Assembly (NCBI GenBank): GCA_003439945.1
Contig: QVRM01002457.1
Coordinates: 107,501 to 171,500 of the forward strand
DNA: 64,000 nucleotides
Source: Dermanyssus gallinae
Lineage: Eukaryota > Arthropoda > Arachnida > Mesostigmata > Dermanyssidae
Reading direction: 5' to 3'
Below are positions 22,990 through 32,623 of the stretch, piece after piece. Every line of letters begins with the position of its first letter. Positions within the stretch are counted from its first letter, which is position 1. The notes beneath the pieces were generated by a model. The model had not been told where the DNA came from, made no database searches, and saw nothing but the letters and a program-made list of their open reading frames with translations. The position numbers were made by a program, and so were the translations under genes.

Positions 22990-23190
22990 GGAATACCTTA
23001 GTACTCTAAAAGAAAATCCTTTCGGGGCTGACTCTCAGCCAAGACTTAACGTCCATGGGACTGCTTTTCGCATTGCTTCATAGACGGACCCCCATAAATA
23101 CAAATGTGCAACGGTGGGGCTCGAACCCGCGCACATATGTGTCTCCTCCGGTCGCGAGGCGCAGACGCATGCCACCACGCTGCCGGGCTT
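22990..23190 (-). mobile_element. SINE-2 copy 1, tRNA-derived
   Basis: On the minus strand the head CCCGGCAGCGTGGTGGCATG and box B GGTTCGAGCCC (complement of 23117-23127) are followed by the body. Body segments GGGGGTCCGTCT, CATGGACGTTAAGTCTTGGC and TGAGAGTCAGCCCC are shared, with few changes, by the copy at 42244-42430. Shared sequence extends past the tRNA head for over 100 bases, so the two are copies of one SINE and not independent tRNA pseudogenes. The 3' end near 23000 is T-rich (TTTTCTTTTAGAGTACTAAGG) without a long A tail. Confidence 0.85.
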
Positions 23191-24226
23191 GACCTCGGTA
23201 CTCTCGTATCCATTTCGAAATTCTAATCAACCTCACCTTTCGACTCGTGGGTCAGCGTCCATTATACAACTGACAGACTACCTGTCAAACAGATTGAATT
23301 ATGTTTATACATTATATAACACATACGTAACACTACGTACGTCATCTCACGTTATCTCACGAGCAAATAATTCTATAGAGGTAAGGGTCCGAATCTCTTT
23401 GCAGAGAGAGAGTGAGAGAGATCTCCACATTGCATCCAGAGCCTGGCCACTATAACGAGAGGAACTTCACTTGGTCTTCTGTAACGATCGGCTAACGCCA
23501 GAGACGACCGAAAACGAAATCTCCGCAGGACCAGCGCCACCCGATATTTTATAGGCCAGAGGTGCGACTCGTAGCAGATGCGGTCCATCGCCAGACAGAA
23601 AGTTATATGCAGTGTACATATTACTAGCAGTGTAGCTACTCCATCTCGAAACGAGACTGCATCGTTCTGAACAAGGTTGGCCTTTTGTGAGTTACCTTTC
23701 TAGCAATCATCTCAAGATAGCGCATCAATAGACATTCTAATAGACCTCACCAGCGCCGCAGTGCCGAAATGATCGCATTACAGTTTTGCGCAGTGTTAGT
23801 GCAACTTCCATTATGCATGAAGTACAAGACATTTGCCAGTTTCAAAAAATAAACTCAAGTCGAGTCCATAGGTGAGCAACAGAAATAGTCCTAGACCGCT
23901 CCGTGGTGGTCTAATTATTGCAAAATTGTCTTGCCTGACAATGCATTACTCTTTAGTTCAAATTCATTGCGGATGGCAACGATCTTATCGATACAAACGT
24001 TGATCGAATCTAGGTGTTGCTCTAGGCGTGACAGCATAATTTTCGTTAGTAGCAACCAGCTTTAACAATTTATACGGAACCCTTACTTCACCGCAGCTCC
24101 CGCTGGCCTTTAGGCCCGACAACACCAATAAGGGGCTCTGAGAAATGGACTATTGTTCAGGTTAAAAACCGATTCCGTGCCTAAGCCCGTCATAACGAAG
24201 TGCCAGGGATTGGAGATTATTAATGT
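23191..24226. other. No recognisable gene
   Basis: Unique-looking AT-moderate sequence with a short GAGA run at 23401-23420. Open segments on both strands near 23114-23588 overlap the SINE or lack motifs. Confidence 0.6.
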
Positions 24227-24234
24227 GCATATAT

Positions 24235-24307
<73 letters not shown>

Positions 24308-24326
24308 TATACATATATATATATAA
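24227..24326. repeat. (TA)n microsatellite
   Basis: About 100 bases of TA with a few single-base interruptions at each end (ATAGATATA, TAAATATATACATATA). Confidence 0.96.
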
Positions 24327-24739
24327 CTAATGTACTTAAACCGGTAAAATTTATCTACAAGTTATCCAGAACGAGATTCTAACGAAGTGTATGCAGGGAC
24401 GGCAATTGAGCAGAGCCTTTGCTTCTACCACCCGTGTCATTTATTTACGCAATTGAGTTGCAGCAGAGTTGACGACTGTTGCGTCAATCGCATAATACAC
24501 ATTTGCTATACATTAGTACCTACGTTGTTGCAATTACATAAAGGCGGATACTGCAATTACTATTGGTGGCAAGTACCAAGGGTATTAAATGTGAATTAAT
24601 GCTTAGCAGGTCTGTGAGTGCGCCATAAGAGTTACAATGTGTCTTTGACGATGCTCGCATAACAGCATTAAGTCGAGCCCTTCTGCTTAAGATCTAGCGA
24701 TGTGGTTTCTTTCTTTATTTTTCGGAAAGTTCTTTTTAC

Positions 24740-25300
24740 ATTTCGGAGTAGTGCAGGGCTTTGAATTCATAACATTTTGCGAATACAGTCCTTGAAGACA
24801 TGCCTTGATCCGCCGCGTCTTAAATGAGGTGCGTGAGAAAGTATGTCTATTCACTGGTGTCGTCTCCGCACACAATTCATTAAAGACCTACAGAAGATGT
24901 ACGTTCTACGAAAAACGGTAGCTTTTAACGAACACAAGTATGACTGGGAGAATATGATGGCAGGCACTAACTTGCTGTTTTAGGGAACCCAGGCGACGAC
25001 GTGCAGTTTGTAGGAAGCGCTGCAACTATGAGAATAATGTCATCTGATCGCACGTTTTGCTATACATGGCTTCCACATGAAGATCCATCTTCCCTTGAGA
25101 GAGGTTTCATAAAAGCTTCTCGTTGTACGTATGCAGACTCGGGTGCGGCCGATAGTGTGATTTAGATCACTTCCAAAGATAGAGCAGTTCCGTTAACTCG
25201 ACTTTTTGAAACCATGATGAATCTACATATATGTGCATGTGTGTTTTCCCCCTACGCGCAATATGTTAACGAACCATAGGTAGATACAAAAAAGCTAAGT
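24740..25300 (+). pseudogene. LINE-B copy 2, 3' fragment
   Basis: Translation with stops tolerated (FIKDLQKMYVLRK, then NLLF.GTQA and HLIARFAIHGFHMKI) matches the end of LINE-B copy 1 (FAEDLQNIHVLPK, NLLFYETQA, HLIARFAVHGFYIKI). The nucleotide match continues into the 3' UTR: GTTAACTCGACTTTTTGAAA at about 25192 corresponds to GTTGACTCGACTTTTGAAAC at about 38858. After that both read ACATATATG/TATATG..ATGTGTGTT and then AAAGCTAA. It is 5'-truncated, as is usual for LINE insertions, and carries several stops. Confidence 0.75.
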
Positions 25301-25571
25301 AAGTCTAGATGCCTATATGCATGCATGTATACACCTGCGTATCCGAATATACAAGTGTATTAGACTCTACAGGGGTCCGCTAAAGTCCCACAGAGTACAT
25401 GCTGCACATCAATAGCCGGCAGTAGAAAAGTCTTAGGATCGACGTGAGATCGAGATGGCAACAGACCATTCCGGTGCTATGGACAAGACTATAAAAATCA
25501 AGGATAAGATCAATTGGTTGTGAGGCCTGTTACAAACGTTTTCCTTAAAAACAATAGTCGAATTCCTCTGC

Positions 25572-25705
25572 GCTATAAGTTTTAATAACAACCCGGAGTT
25601 CTTCAACATTCCACAAAGCGCAATTATATACTGTCTGGTAGCATGGCAGTAAATAATTGCGTTTTGTGGAATGTTAAGGTACTCCGAGCTATTATTGAAG
25701 TTCAT
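25572..25705. repeat. Fold-back repeat, arms about 60 bases
   Basis: The left half (AACATTCCACAAAGCGCAAT at about 25604) is the reverse complement of the right half (AATTGCGTTTTGTGGAATGT at about 25654). Pairing extends outward to AATAACAACCCGGAGT against ACTCCGAGCTATTATT, and inward to TATACTG against CAGTAAATA, leaving a loop of about 12 bases. A roughly 60-bp imperfect stem results. No gene or transposase lies within it. Confidence 0.85.
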
Positions 25706-26084
25706 GGCGAACAAGAATTCGATTATCAGTACATCATGTTTTAAATTGAAACGTTTATAACAAGCCTTACAGAGAATTATCTTTTTTTAATGAAATATAT
25801 TATAGTATAGCACTTGAAGGCTCGTTGAAAGGTTGCCTTAAATGCGGCGTGGCTATTACAGTCTGGTCAGCCAAATGATTAAAGGTCTGTAAGGCGACAG
25901 CCAGGTCAGAAAACGTTACACTAAGAAGCTATTACCCCATATGCCTTTATGGTGCAAACTTAATAAGGTGCTTTCTTTTATGTCGCATGTCGAATTTCGA
26001 ATGCTTAGATAAGCAATGCAAACTGCAGCTCTCGCGCAACTTTACCAAAGCATAGAATGTAAGGCACTAAAAAATAATGTCATG
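25706..26084. other. No recognisable gene
   Basis: AT-rich spacer between a fold-back repeat and a Tc1 relic, possibly the decayed remainder of that transposon. Confidence 0.5.
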
Positions 26085-26460
26085 TCAATATAAATATGAA
26101 AATCTGGCCGATCCAGAGTAGGCAATGTTGAAAGGCGTTAGCATTGCCAAAAAAAAACGCACACTAATAAAATGGAGCGACAAGGCGTTCGAGCCCAGCG
26201 AAGCGTCGACAAACTGTGGTTTTTTGTACCCCCAACAAAACTGACGACCACCCCCGTCTGTAATCAACGACAGATGGGTCGCGCATTTCTCACTCCTACT
26301 GCACAGTGACCTTAGTCTGCCGGTGGCATACGTAAGACTCAATAAGCGCCGGCAATTGCTATTTTTGTGCTGCAGAGAACGTATAAGCGGCCGTCTAAAC
26401 CAGATCGGATGACAAGTCCTCAGACCCCGACGCAGTACAAACAAATCTGTTCAATAGCTG
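26085..26460 (-). pseudogene. Tc1-like transposase fragment
   Basis: A 119-codon minus-strand frame reads LRRGLRTCHPIWFRRPLIRS, then LQHKNSNCRRLLSLTYAT and CATHLSLITDGGGRQFCWG. Tc1 transposases show RRPLLT..H...RL.WA..H..W followed by a FSDES.F.L...DGR..VWR segment carrying the first catalytic Asp. Here the FSDES block has decayed to RSEKCATH, so the catalytic Asp is missing. Later catalytic motifs were not found downstream (below 26085). The match is by pattern only, but the order and spacing are right. Confidence 0.55.
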
Positions 26461-26689
26461 CACAGACCAAGGAAGGACCCCTCTTTCAGAGCAACACAAT
26501 GACGTATACTACTTTCGTCTCATTTAAGACTCCTTTTGACTGACTGTGTTCGTCGCGATCGCCTTTTAACAGCAAATCAAAACGACTTCAACGCCAGAAG
26601 TAAGATCTCCAATGCCCCCTAAGGCGTTCGGTTACGATACTACATCATCGTCCTCAAGGAGACACAGCTAACCCCTTTCTGTTCATACT

Positions 26690-27140
26690 GCATTTGCTCG
26701 ACTAGATAAGGTGCTAAGAAATCTAGAAGGGACATACGCCTTTTGCGAAGATGAACTTGTAGTAATGGTCAGGCAAGGCACATCTAACGAATTGCATGCG
26801 TGGTGCGAGGAGAACAGGCAGTGAGCCTGACCTACCTGGAATACAATGATAACAACAACATTCCTACGATTTCATCGGGAATGACGACATGCGGCTGACG
26901 CCGAATAGTCGAATTCACAGCCCACGAAACTTGCAAGTGGTTGGCCATTTTAAATACTCAGAAATAACGTTAGCACCAAGACACTCGGAAGAACACAGAG
27001 CAACAGCTACTGGAGGATTTGTGCTTGTTGTCGATTTGGGGCTAGTGGATATCAAGACCGCGTTGAGCTCTTTTAGAATCAAACTTCTTAGTATGGCTGC
27101 CTGGCTAGTATATTTGCTTGAAGGGATATTGTTTCCATAG
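26690..27140 (+). pseudogene. LINE reverse transcriptase thumb/C-terminal fragment
   Basis: YAFCEDELVVMVRQGTSNEL followed by HAWCEENR (about 26738-26820) corresponds to the YADDLVV..RG.S..EL...L..W..ENRL segment, with the YADD core decayed. After a shift the frame at 26889 reads LQVVGHFKYSEITLAPRHSE and DLGLVDIKTALSSFRIKLL. This matches the usual VK.LG.TL...L.W..H segment and the thumb. Several stops; no ends seen. It is a dead copy of a non-LTR element of uncertain clade. Confidence 0.65.
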
Positions 27141-27144
27141 TGAA

Positions 27145-28047
27145 AACTGCCAATGTAGAAACTATGGAGAAAAAAATTGGCAAATATCATATTCTGCACT
27201 CTACTGAGCTGGACTCAACATCCGTAGCAAATATGCTGCACACATATGCTCCACAGATAATTATGCTATAAATATTTATGAGGAATTCTAAGTTGTACTA
27301 CCAATAGTGTGGTAAATAGGTACATGTAATTATTGTCTATGTAGGAAAGGGAACGTTTAAAATAATCGATATTCTCTATTTTATATTTGTATCAGCAGAA
27401 GACGCTGCAGACCGTAGCGCTTTATGCCAGCAAGAGTTGTATGTGTAAACTGCGTGCTGAGCTACTTATTGAGGTGGATACCTGATGCGATACGTTTGGA
27501 GTCAGCTGGTTTAGGGTTTTGCACCTTTGGCTACTTCTAATCACGATAAGCTCTGTACATGCGTACTCACAGTGAAACCGACAAAAATAGGCCGCAACAC
27601 ACAGACACTTTATTGCATGCCACCAGCGGAAAAATCTATTTTTGGATTGCCTGTCTCCATTTTTAGACTACATCTGCGAATAACACGGGTCTTTAGCCAG
27701 AATATAAGTAGAAAGGGAACACTTTTCAAGGCTGCAACCAGATTCTACAGCCACTCAAAGTAAGACGTACGCACTAGAAGGACGTATACTCTGTTGTCGT
27801 TGGGAACTTAGAGGTATTGTTCACTCTAAACGTCAGGCAAAAGGAAATCAACCTAAAAGGCTTTCGCTCTTTGTATTTGCGTCAAGGCTACGCGAAATTA
27901 GGTATTGTGGGTAAGAGCTCGTTAAAAATACGTCGTATTCCCCGCAGTGTAAATTCACGACACAAATATTTACTTAATGTAATAGTCGTTGAAATAAAAA
28001 GGGACTTAATCGACGAAAAATTAAACCTATACTAAGTTTTTTTTGCC
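27145..28047. other. No recognisable gene
   Basis: Two plus-strand open segments (27527-27763 and 27817-28035) look moderately protein-like (for example QGYAKLGIVGKSSLKIRRI), but they have no motif I recognise and no paired splice sites. They may be further LINE debris. Confidence 0.45.
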
Positions 28048-28225
28048 GTATCCAAGGAAGAACAGTTTCTTGAAGGAACACTTGCATTCACATATTTGCT
28101 TCCAAATTCTAAATATTTGCACACACTCAGTGTGTGAGATATGTGAGAGCGCGCAAATATTTGGAATTTGGAAGCAAATATGCGCATGCAAATATTCCTT
28201 TAAGGAACTGTTCTTCCTTGGGTAC
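28048..28225. repeat. Large fold-back repeat, arms about 82 bases
   Basis: CCAAGGAAGAACAGTTTCTT at 28052 is matched by the reverse complement of AAGGAACTGTTCTTCCTTGG ending at 28221. Pairing continues inward through TTGCTTCCAAATTCTAAATA against ATTTGGAATTTGGAAGCAAA, to a central CACTCAGTGTGTGAGATATG. Because of the symmetry, the two strands encode nearly the same peptide (both contain ICFQI.NIC and KELFFLGY or KKLFFLGY). The transcript would form a long hairpin. No transposase is present; a fold-back/MITE-type element or an inverted duplication are both possible. A CT run and a TA array (28262-28299) follow directly. Confidence 0.92.
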
Positions 28226-28253
28226 ATTTCTGATGATTATCTCTCTCCCCCCC

Positions 28254-28300
<47 letters not shown>

Positions 28301-28554
28301 ATTTATCAACGTCCGGGCTGGGTAAAAGTGTTTATGTTTTATCAAAGTGTTTTGAGACAGCCAAAAATCTAGCATTTTACTAAATCCGCTATGGACCAAA
28401 CCGCCAGTCATACCGCGGCGTGGTCACTACCACACTTGCTCAATTGCTAAATGCATGCAAAAAGATGTCCCTGAACTCGCTGCAGCCTCTGACTATCTCA
28501 GCCTATCACTCCCAACACTGCTATCCTAGGCAGCCTCTAACGTTTTACTGTGGA

Positions 28555-28750
28555 TGTAATATATTACGGAGCACTGAAGTTTTTCTCTCGTATTCGAAGA
28601 CTTCCCAGGTCACTCCACTATGGGTGTTGTCTTCAAGCCTGACCGTGAGGTCGGCAGAGGTTCCCTGGTCTTTACGGACGAACGTTGTCGTTGCCTTCAG
28701 GTTGCTCATTGTCAGTGTGTTATGTGCGGACTATTATCCCATCAGCGATC
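28555..28750 (-). pseudogene. Possible LINE endonuclease fragment
   Basis: On the minus strand NLKATTTFVRKDQGTSADLT followed by VRLEDNTHSGVTWEVFEYER resembles the C-terminal part of APE-type endonucleases (T..RG...S..DLT......I..W.VLE...SDH). The SDH catalytic triplet is not preserved. The adjacent RT relic (28830-29480) is on the opposite strand, so they are different insertions. Confidence 0.4.
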
Positions 28751-28829
28751 TTCTTTGTCTTTCAAACACAATAGTTAAAAAATAGATATACATACAAATA
28801 CATTATGTTCACTATATATACGCAGGCTT

Positions 28830-29236
28830 GCCACGACGATCGGATGCAACCACAACAAAGACTTTTGGTCCTACCTGAGCAAGTAATTTCGAGACCTACT
28901 GCCCGGCTGCAAGGTGACCGTCAATGACAAACTGGAGCTACAAGGTGTGCCAATTGGCCCCGAAGGGTTCACAGCAGCAATCGAACGCTTGAAATTAAAA
29001 ATTCCACAAAAATGCCGCGACTCGCCGTCTTCTTCTAGGAGCCTATCGGGGACTCTTTTTAACTCAGGTCTGTTTTCTCTCCATTGACACGCTCTAGTGG
29101 AAACGCGCCCTCCGTTCGGGGCACACTTCTAATATGGTCTAGCCCAGGCCTAAACGAAATGGACACGGGATAGTCACAATACACACCCGCTAGCCACATT
29201 GGCTTAGCTCCCACATACATAATGTAGTTTACAGAG

Positions 29237-29268
<32 letters not shown>

Positions 29269-29480
29269 AAACTCGCCATAGATACAAAATTATTAGTTGG
29301 ATCTTTAGCCGGACCTCCCCGACATTTAGTTCATACCTCTTCTTTTGCTTGTGTTCCGCATACGAGAGTTATATATTTACACAAGAGTCAAAACTAAGCA
29401 AATCCGTTTTGTCGGTCTTGCCGATGATATTGCCACCCTTCCAAATTTGACGTCCAACAAATTTGCGGGTTCTCAGATGA
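28830..29480 (+). pseudogene. LINE relic (pre-RT and RT core)
   Basis: CNHNKDFWSYLSK (about 28850) followed by LPGCKVTVNDKLELQGVPIG (about 28900) resembles the linker between endonuclease and RT. Further on, after a TA insertion (29238-29270), IRFVGLADDIATLPN (about 29405-29450) carries LADD in the position of YADD. The intervening motif A and B regions are too decayed to read. A dead copy of uncertain clade. Confidence 0.5.
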
Positions 29481-29884
29481 CACAGTGTCCACAGCGCTGG
29501 GGCAGCTTATGCTAAATTTTCTGCCGCCGATTTTCATAGCTGTCTTTATTAGATTGCTTTGATTAGAGACAGAGGTTTTGAGATGAGCTACTATTTAATT
29601 CCATTTGTTGCACTATTTGTCTCAAATAAAACACAAGCTGCCATTAGTGACTCTAACCTGTGAACGAATATTGAATCGACTTTTTCAGTTAATTACGAAC
29701 TTCATCTTAGGATTATTCTTGAGTGCTCTGGCACGTCTGCTCTTCCCCCGCTATTGCCATCCCCTGGCCCTTGCGCATGTTAGTGGTAGCACCCGATCGA
29801 GTTTCCAGCCTGCCGGTGGAATACATTCCGCAGTTAGAAATATGATAACACCTCGCGTTCCCTCAATCGTCGATTGTTTTAATT
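29481..29884. other. No recognisable gene
   Basis: A plus-strand frame (29605-29904) is open for 99 codons without a motif and overlaps the start of the dispersed repeat at 29885. Confidence 0.5.
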
Positions 29885-30065
29885 TTTCAATGGAAACGCC
29901 ATGATGTCCCCATACGGTTTGTCGCGTCAACTGAACGGAGTACCACACGACTGCCTGCTTGTCTTCCCCGTCACACCACGCACAACCTCGCCGGACACTC
30001 CATTCGCGTCCTCACTGAATGCCTGACTACGTGATCCCAGAGAGAAATATTCAAATTTTAACCGC
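29885..30065 (+). repeat. Dispersed repeat, copy 2 (first copy at 12590-12790)
   Basis: AATGGAAACGCCATGATGTC (about 29888), TTTGTCGCGTCAACTGAACG, and ACGACTGCCTGCTTGTC match copy 1 in the same order and orientation, and TATTCAAATTTTAACCG corresponds to its distal end. The copies are diverged but clearly homologous. Function and family are unknown. Confidence 0.6.
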
Positions 30066-30293
30066 TTTGTCGTTTCGAATATTTAACTTTAACCCCCTCT
30101 TATATATATATATATATATAGGATCCGTCAGAATACGCTGTTGGTTAGTGAGCTTTATACAGCGGATCATGGTCCAAACGAGCGTTCGTCGCTAACAAAT
30201 GTCGACTGCTGCTGCTGTAAACTGTATTATTTAGCGAATTAATTCGTCACTTGAAAGCTCTGTGCTCTCTTTCGTACCACGGAAAACTATGTT

Positions 30294-30905
30294 TTGACTC
30301 ATTCAGCAGAAAATATTTGTGCTTCTAAGAGACCAGACACTGTTTGCGATGTTACGGCAATGCGGTGCCGCACTCGCTTTTGTAGCAAACACATTGATTT
30401 GACAAATCAACGACGGATGGGTCGGCCTTCCAACGCAGATACAGGTGAAATAATTCGTCTTGTGAACTGCAATACACATTCAACTGTCGACGAGATCGCA
30501 GCCATGGTAAGTGTACCGCGTAGGTCAGTTTGTTAACATCTAATTAGCCAATGGTTTGAACAAATGTACCAATGTATTTGATGAGCCGGGTGCTAAATCG
30601 TCTCACTAAAAGCGACGCGTTGAAACGCCTGACATTTGCGCTCTTCTTACTAAATAATCCTTTTCTGAGAAACTTTATTGCCGGAAATTAGAAAAGGTCC
30701 ATCTAAAAGAACGTAACTTGTCCAAGGTCATGGTCAATGCCAGGCGCCGGGTCCAGCACCATTGCAAAGTCGGGCTTTTACGTTAAAAAGTCAATTTTGA
30801 ATGTTTGGAGTTAACCAAGGAGCGGATGTATATATCATTGATATAGGTGCTGTCGTACATAATAATTGACAAAGCCTAATGCTTACAAATGCTGAACATA
30901 CTCTA
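30294..30905 (+). pseudogene. Mariner transposase relic (N-terminal HTH and middle)
   Basis: The 80-codon frame at 30294 contains MGRPSNADTGEIIRLVNCNT and HSTVDEIAAMVSVPRRSVC. This is the second helix-turn-helix region of mariner transposases (GRPS......LV..N...T..ELA......TV). After a stop the frame continues HLISQWFEQ. Further on, ILNVWS.PRSGCIYH (about 30796-30840) matches the CVWWDWKG.IHYE block that follows the first catalytic region. Stops and shifts make it non-functional; no terminal repeats were identified. A TA run (30099-30120) lies upstream. Confidence 0.7.
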
Positions 30906-31149
30906 GCTTTGAATATTGTTACCAATTGAATATTGTTGACCGTTGGTATTCGAGACGATGGCTTCCTTGTCTGTCGGTCGACATTCAACTATAATTCAAC
31001 TACTCGAAAAGGTAGCATCTGTTCGAGGAACACTGTTGAACTCAACTAATCCTAGGTTAGAGAAGCTGTGACGCTTTCGCATAGAGAAAATTGTTCACTG
31101 CAAAATGCTAAGATATTAAATTTTAATAAGCAGTAAACTAGTTCTATAA

Positions 31150-31440
31150 GCGGTCTATCTCGATCTGTAACTGTCGGTGTCAAAGTGCGCTGCACTTCAC
31201 TTGGGTCATGTAAATGCAGAATACAATTGCTCTATCGGTGGCTGTTAATATTAAGTGCAAAGAACACGTAGCATACATCGTTTTAATTGCCTCCAGAGAG
31301 CGAATTGGATTACACGCTCATTCAAACTTAGGGATCCACAAATATACTTAAAACTATTTGAGGTGTACGTACTACCTATTAGCCCCAGCCTGAAAGACAT
31401 GTCTAAAAAGTATCAGCGACTTTTAGACAATATATTGCAA
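31150..31440 (+). pseudogene. LINE RT C-terminal (thumb) fragment
   Basis: LQRANWITRSFKLRDPQIYL followed by KLFEVYVLPISPSL (about 31287-31390) is the ...I.R.F...D...L..LF..YV.P.LEY segment found after the RT core of many LINEs. It lies immediately upstream of LINE-A ORF1 on the same strand, but it is a C-terminal piece and so belongs to a different, older insertion. Confidence 0.65.
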
Positions 31441-31486
31441 GCAATGTTTGAGCCCAGAAAACTTGAACAATTCAGTGTATGGCGGT

Positions 31487-32572
31487 ATGCCAACAGATGT
31501 AGATTACGGCTCCGTCAACAATAACAATGACGCAATCCAAGATGGCAGCCCCCTTACCTCAGGCAATCATAAGAACAACTCGCTAGTTGACAGCAACAGC
31601 ATCATCGCTCAGCTGACAAAACGAGTAACCCAGCTGGAGCTTCAGCTGGCGGCATATATTGGAAAATACGAGAAACGCTTTCGAGAACAGCAAGAAAATG
31701 GGGAATTTTGGTATAAACAACTCGAAGAAAGAGCCAAAATATTCGATTTACAGATAAATAAATTGGAAAAACAGTCAAAACTGTTTAATCAGAAACAGCG
31801 AGAGTTCGACACCTCGGTGGCGAAGATGGACTTGGTCCAGCTGCTTAAGAAGAAACACACGTCCGGTGAACTAGACGTGATTATTTGTAACGTGCCTCCG
31901 ATTTTAAATGAGAGCACAGTAAACCTGGCTCGCTGCGTACTTTCGTCTTTGGACCCCACTATACAAAGAGAAACTGTTGTAAGCGCATCGCGCATTATCG
32001 TTGACAATAGTGGGGGTAAGAAACCGCTGATTAAGGCTACTATGCGTGACGACGCAACAAAAGGCCGGGCAATCAAGGCATCTAAAGTCAAGAAGTTTAA
32101 AGTCAGCGATCTCGGTCTTGACAAGAAATTTCCCGACATATCCACGAAGGTGAACTCATCATGGAAGGACCCGGTGCCAACTAGCGATGAGCTGGCAATG
32201 GGCGTCTACGTAAATGAATCAACATCGAGGGAAACCCGTGAGTTACTAGTAAACAATAATGACAACTGTAAGTATAAAAATGGGCAGTAAAAGAAAGAAA
32301 CTATTAAAACTGATGGTCCAAAACCGACGACTTCGTCTGCTTCCGCAGTGCCGTTATCGAACTCCTTCCAGCTACTCAGTAGCCAGCCGGTGCGCTCGGC
32401 CACGCATCTGGAGTCTCCAAATAAACAAGCCACAAGCAAGGAAGACAACAACAATGCGTCGATCGTTCTCGCTATCAGCGATGAAGAAGAGGAGGATGTA
32501 GAGGTTGACGACATAATGAATCTCGGCATGAGTGCTTCCATGTTGAAGATGACGGTACTTGAAAGCAACTAA
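31487..32572 (+). pseudogene. LINE-A ORF1 protein, interrupted by one stop
   Basis: The first ATG is at 31487 (MPTDVDYGSVNNNN). About residues 35-115 form a predicted coiled coil (IAQLTKRVTQLELQLAAYIG and KQLEERAKIFDLQINKLEKQ, with heptad-like leucines). A folded segment follows (LDVIICNVPPILNESTVNLA, then SASRIIVDNSGGKKPLIKAT) of the kind seen in nucleic-acid-binding ORF1p/FP-like domains. The frame meets TAA at 32288-32290, right after YKNGQ. The same frame then continues without a stop (KKETIKTDGPKPTTSSASAV) to an acidic tail (SDEEEEDVEVDD) and a stop at 32570-32572. The single stop therefore looks like a recent nonsense change in a 361-codon ORF. ORF1p would coat the element RNA. Confidence 0.8.
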
Positions 32573-32623
32573 CAAAAGAAAAAAAATATTATAATTGAAA
32601 ATATATGTAGAAAATAGTTAAAA

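Noticed and set aside
23110..23190. tRNA gene on the minus strand
   Set aside because: The tRNA-like head is shared together with over 100 bases of body by the copy at 42244-42430, which identifies a SINE family.
28043..28227. Two small cysteine-containing proteins, one on each strand
   Set aside because: The similar peptides arise because the DNA is palindromic; there is no sign of coding selection.
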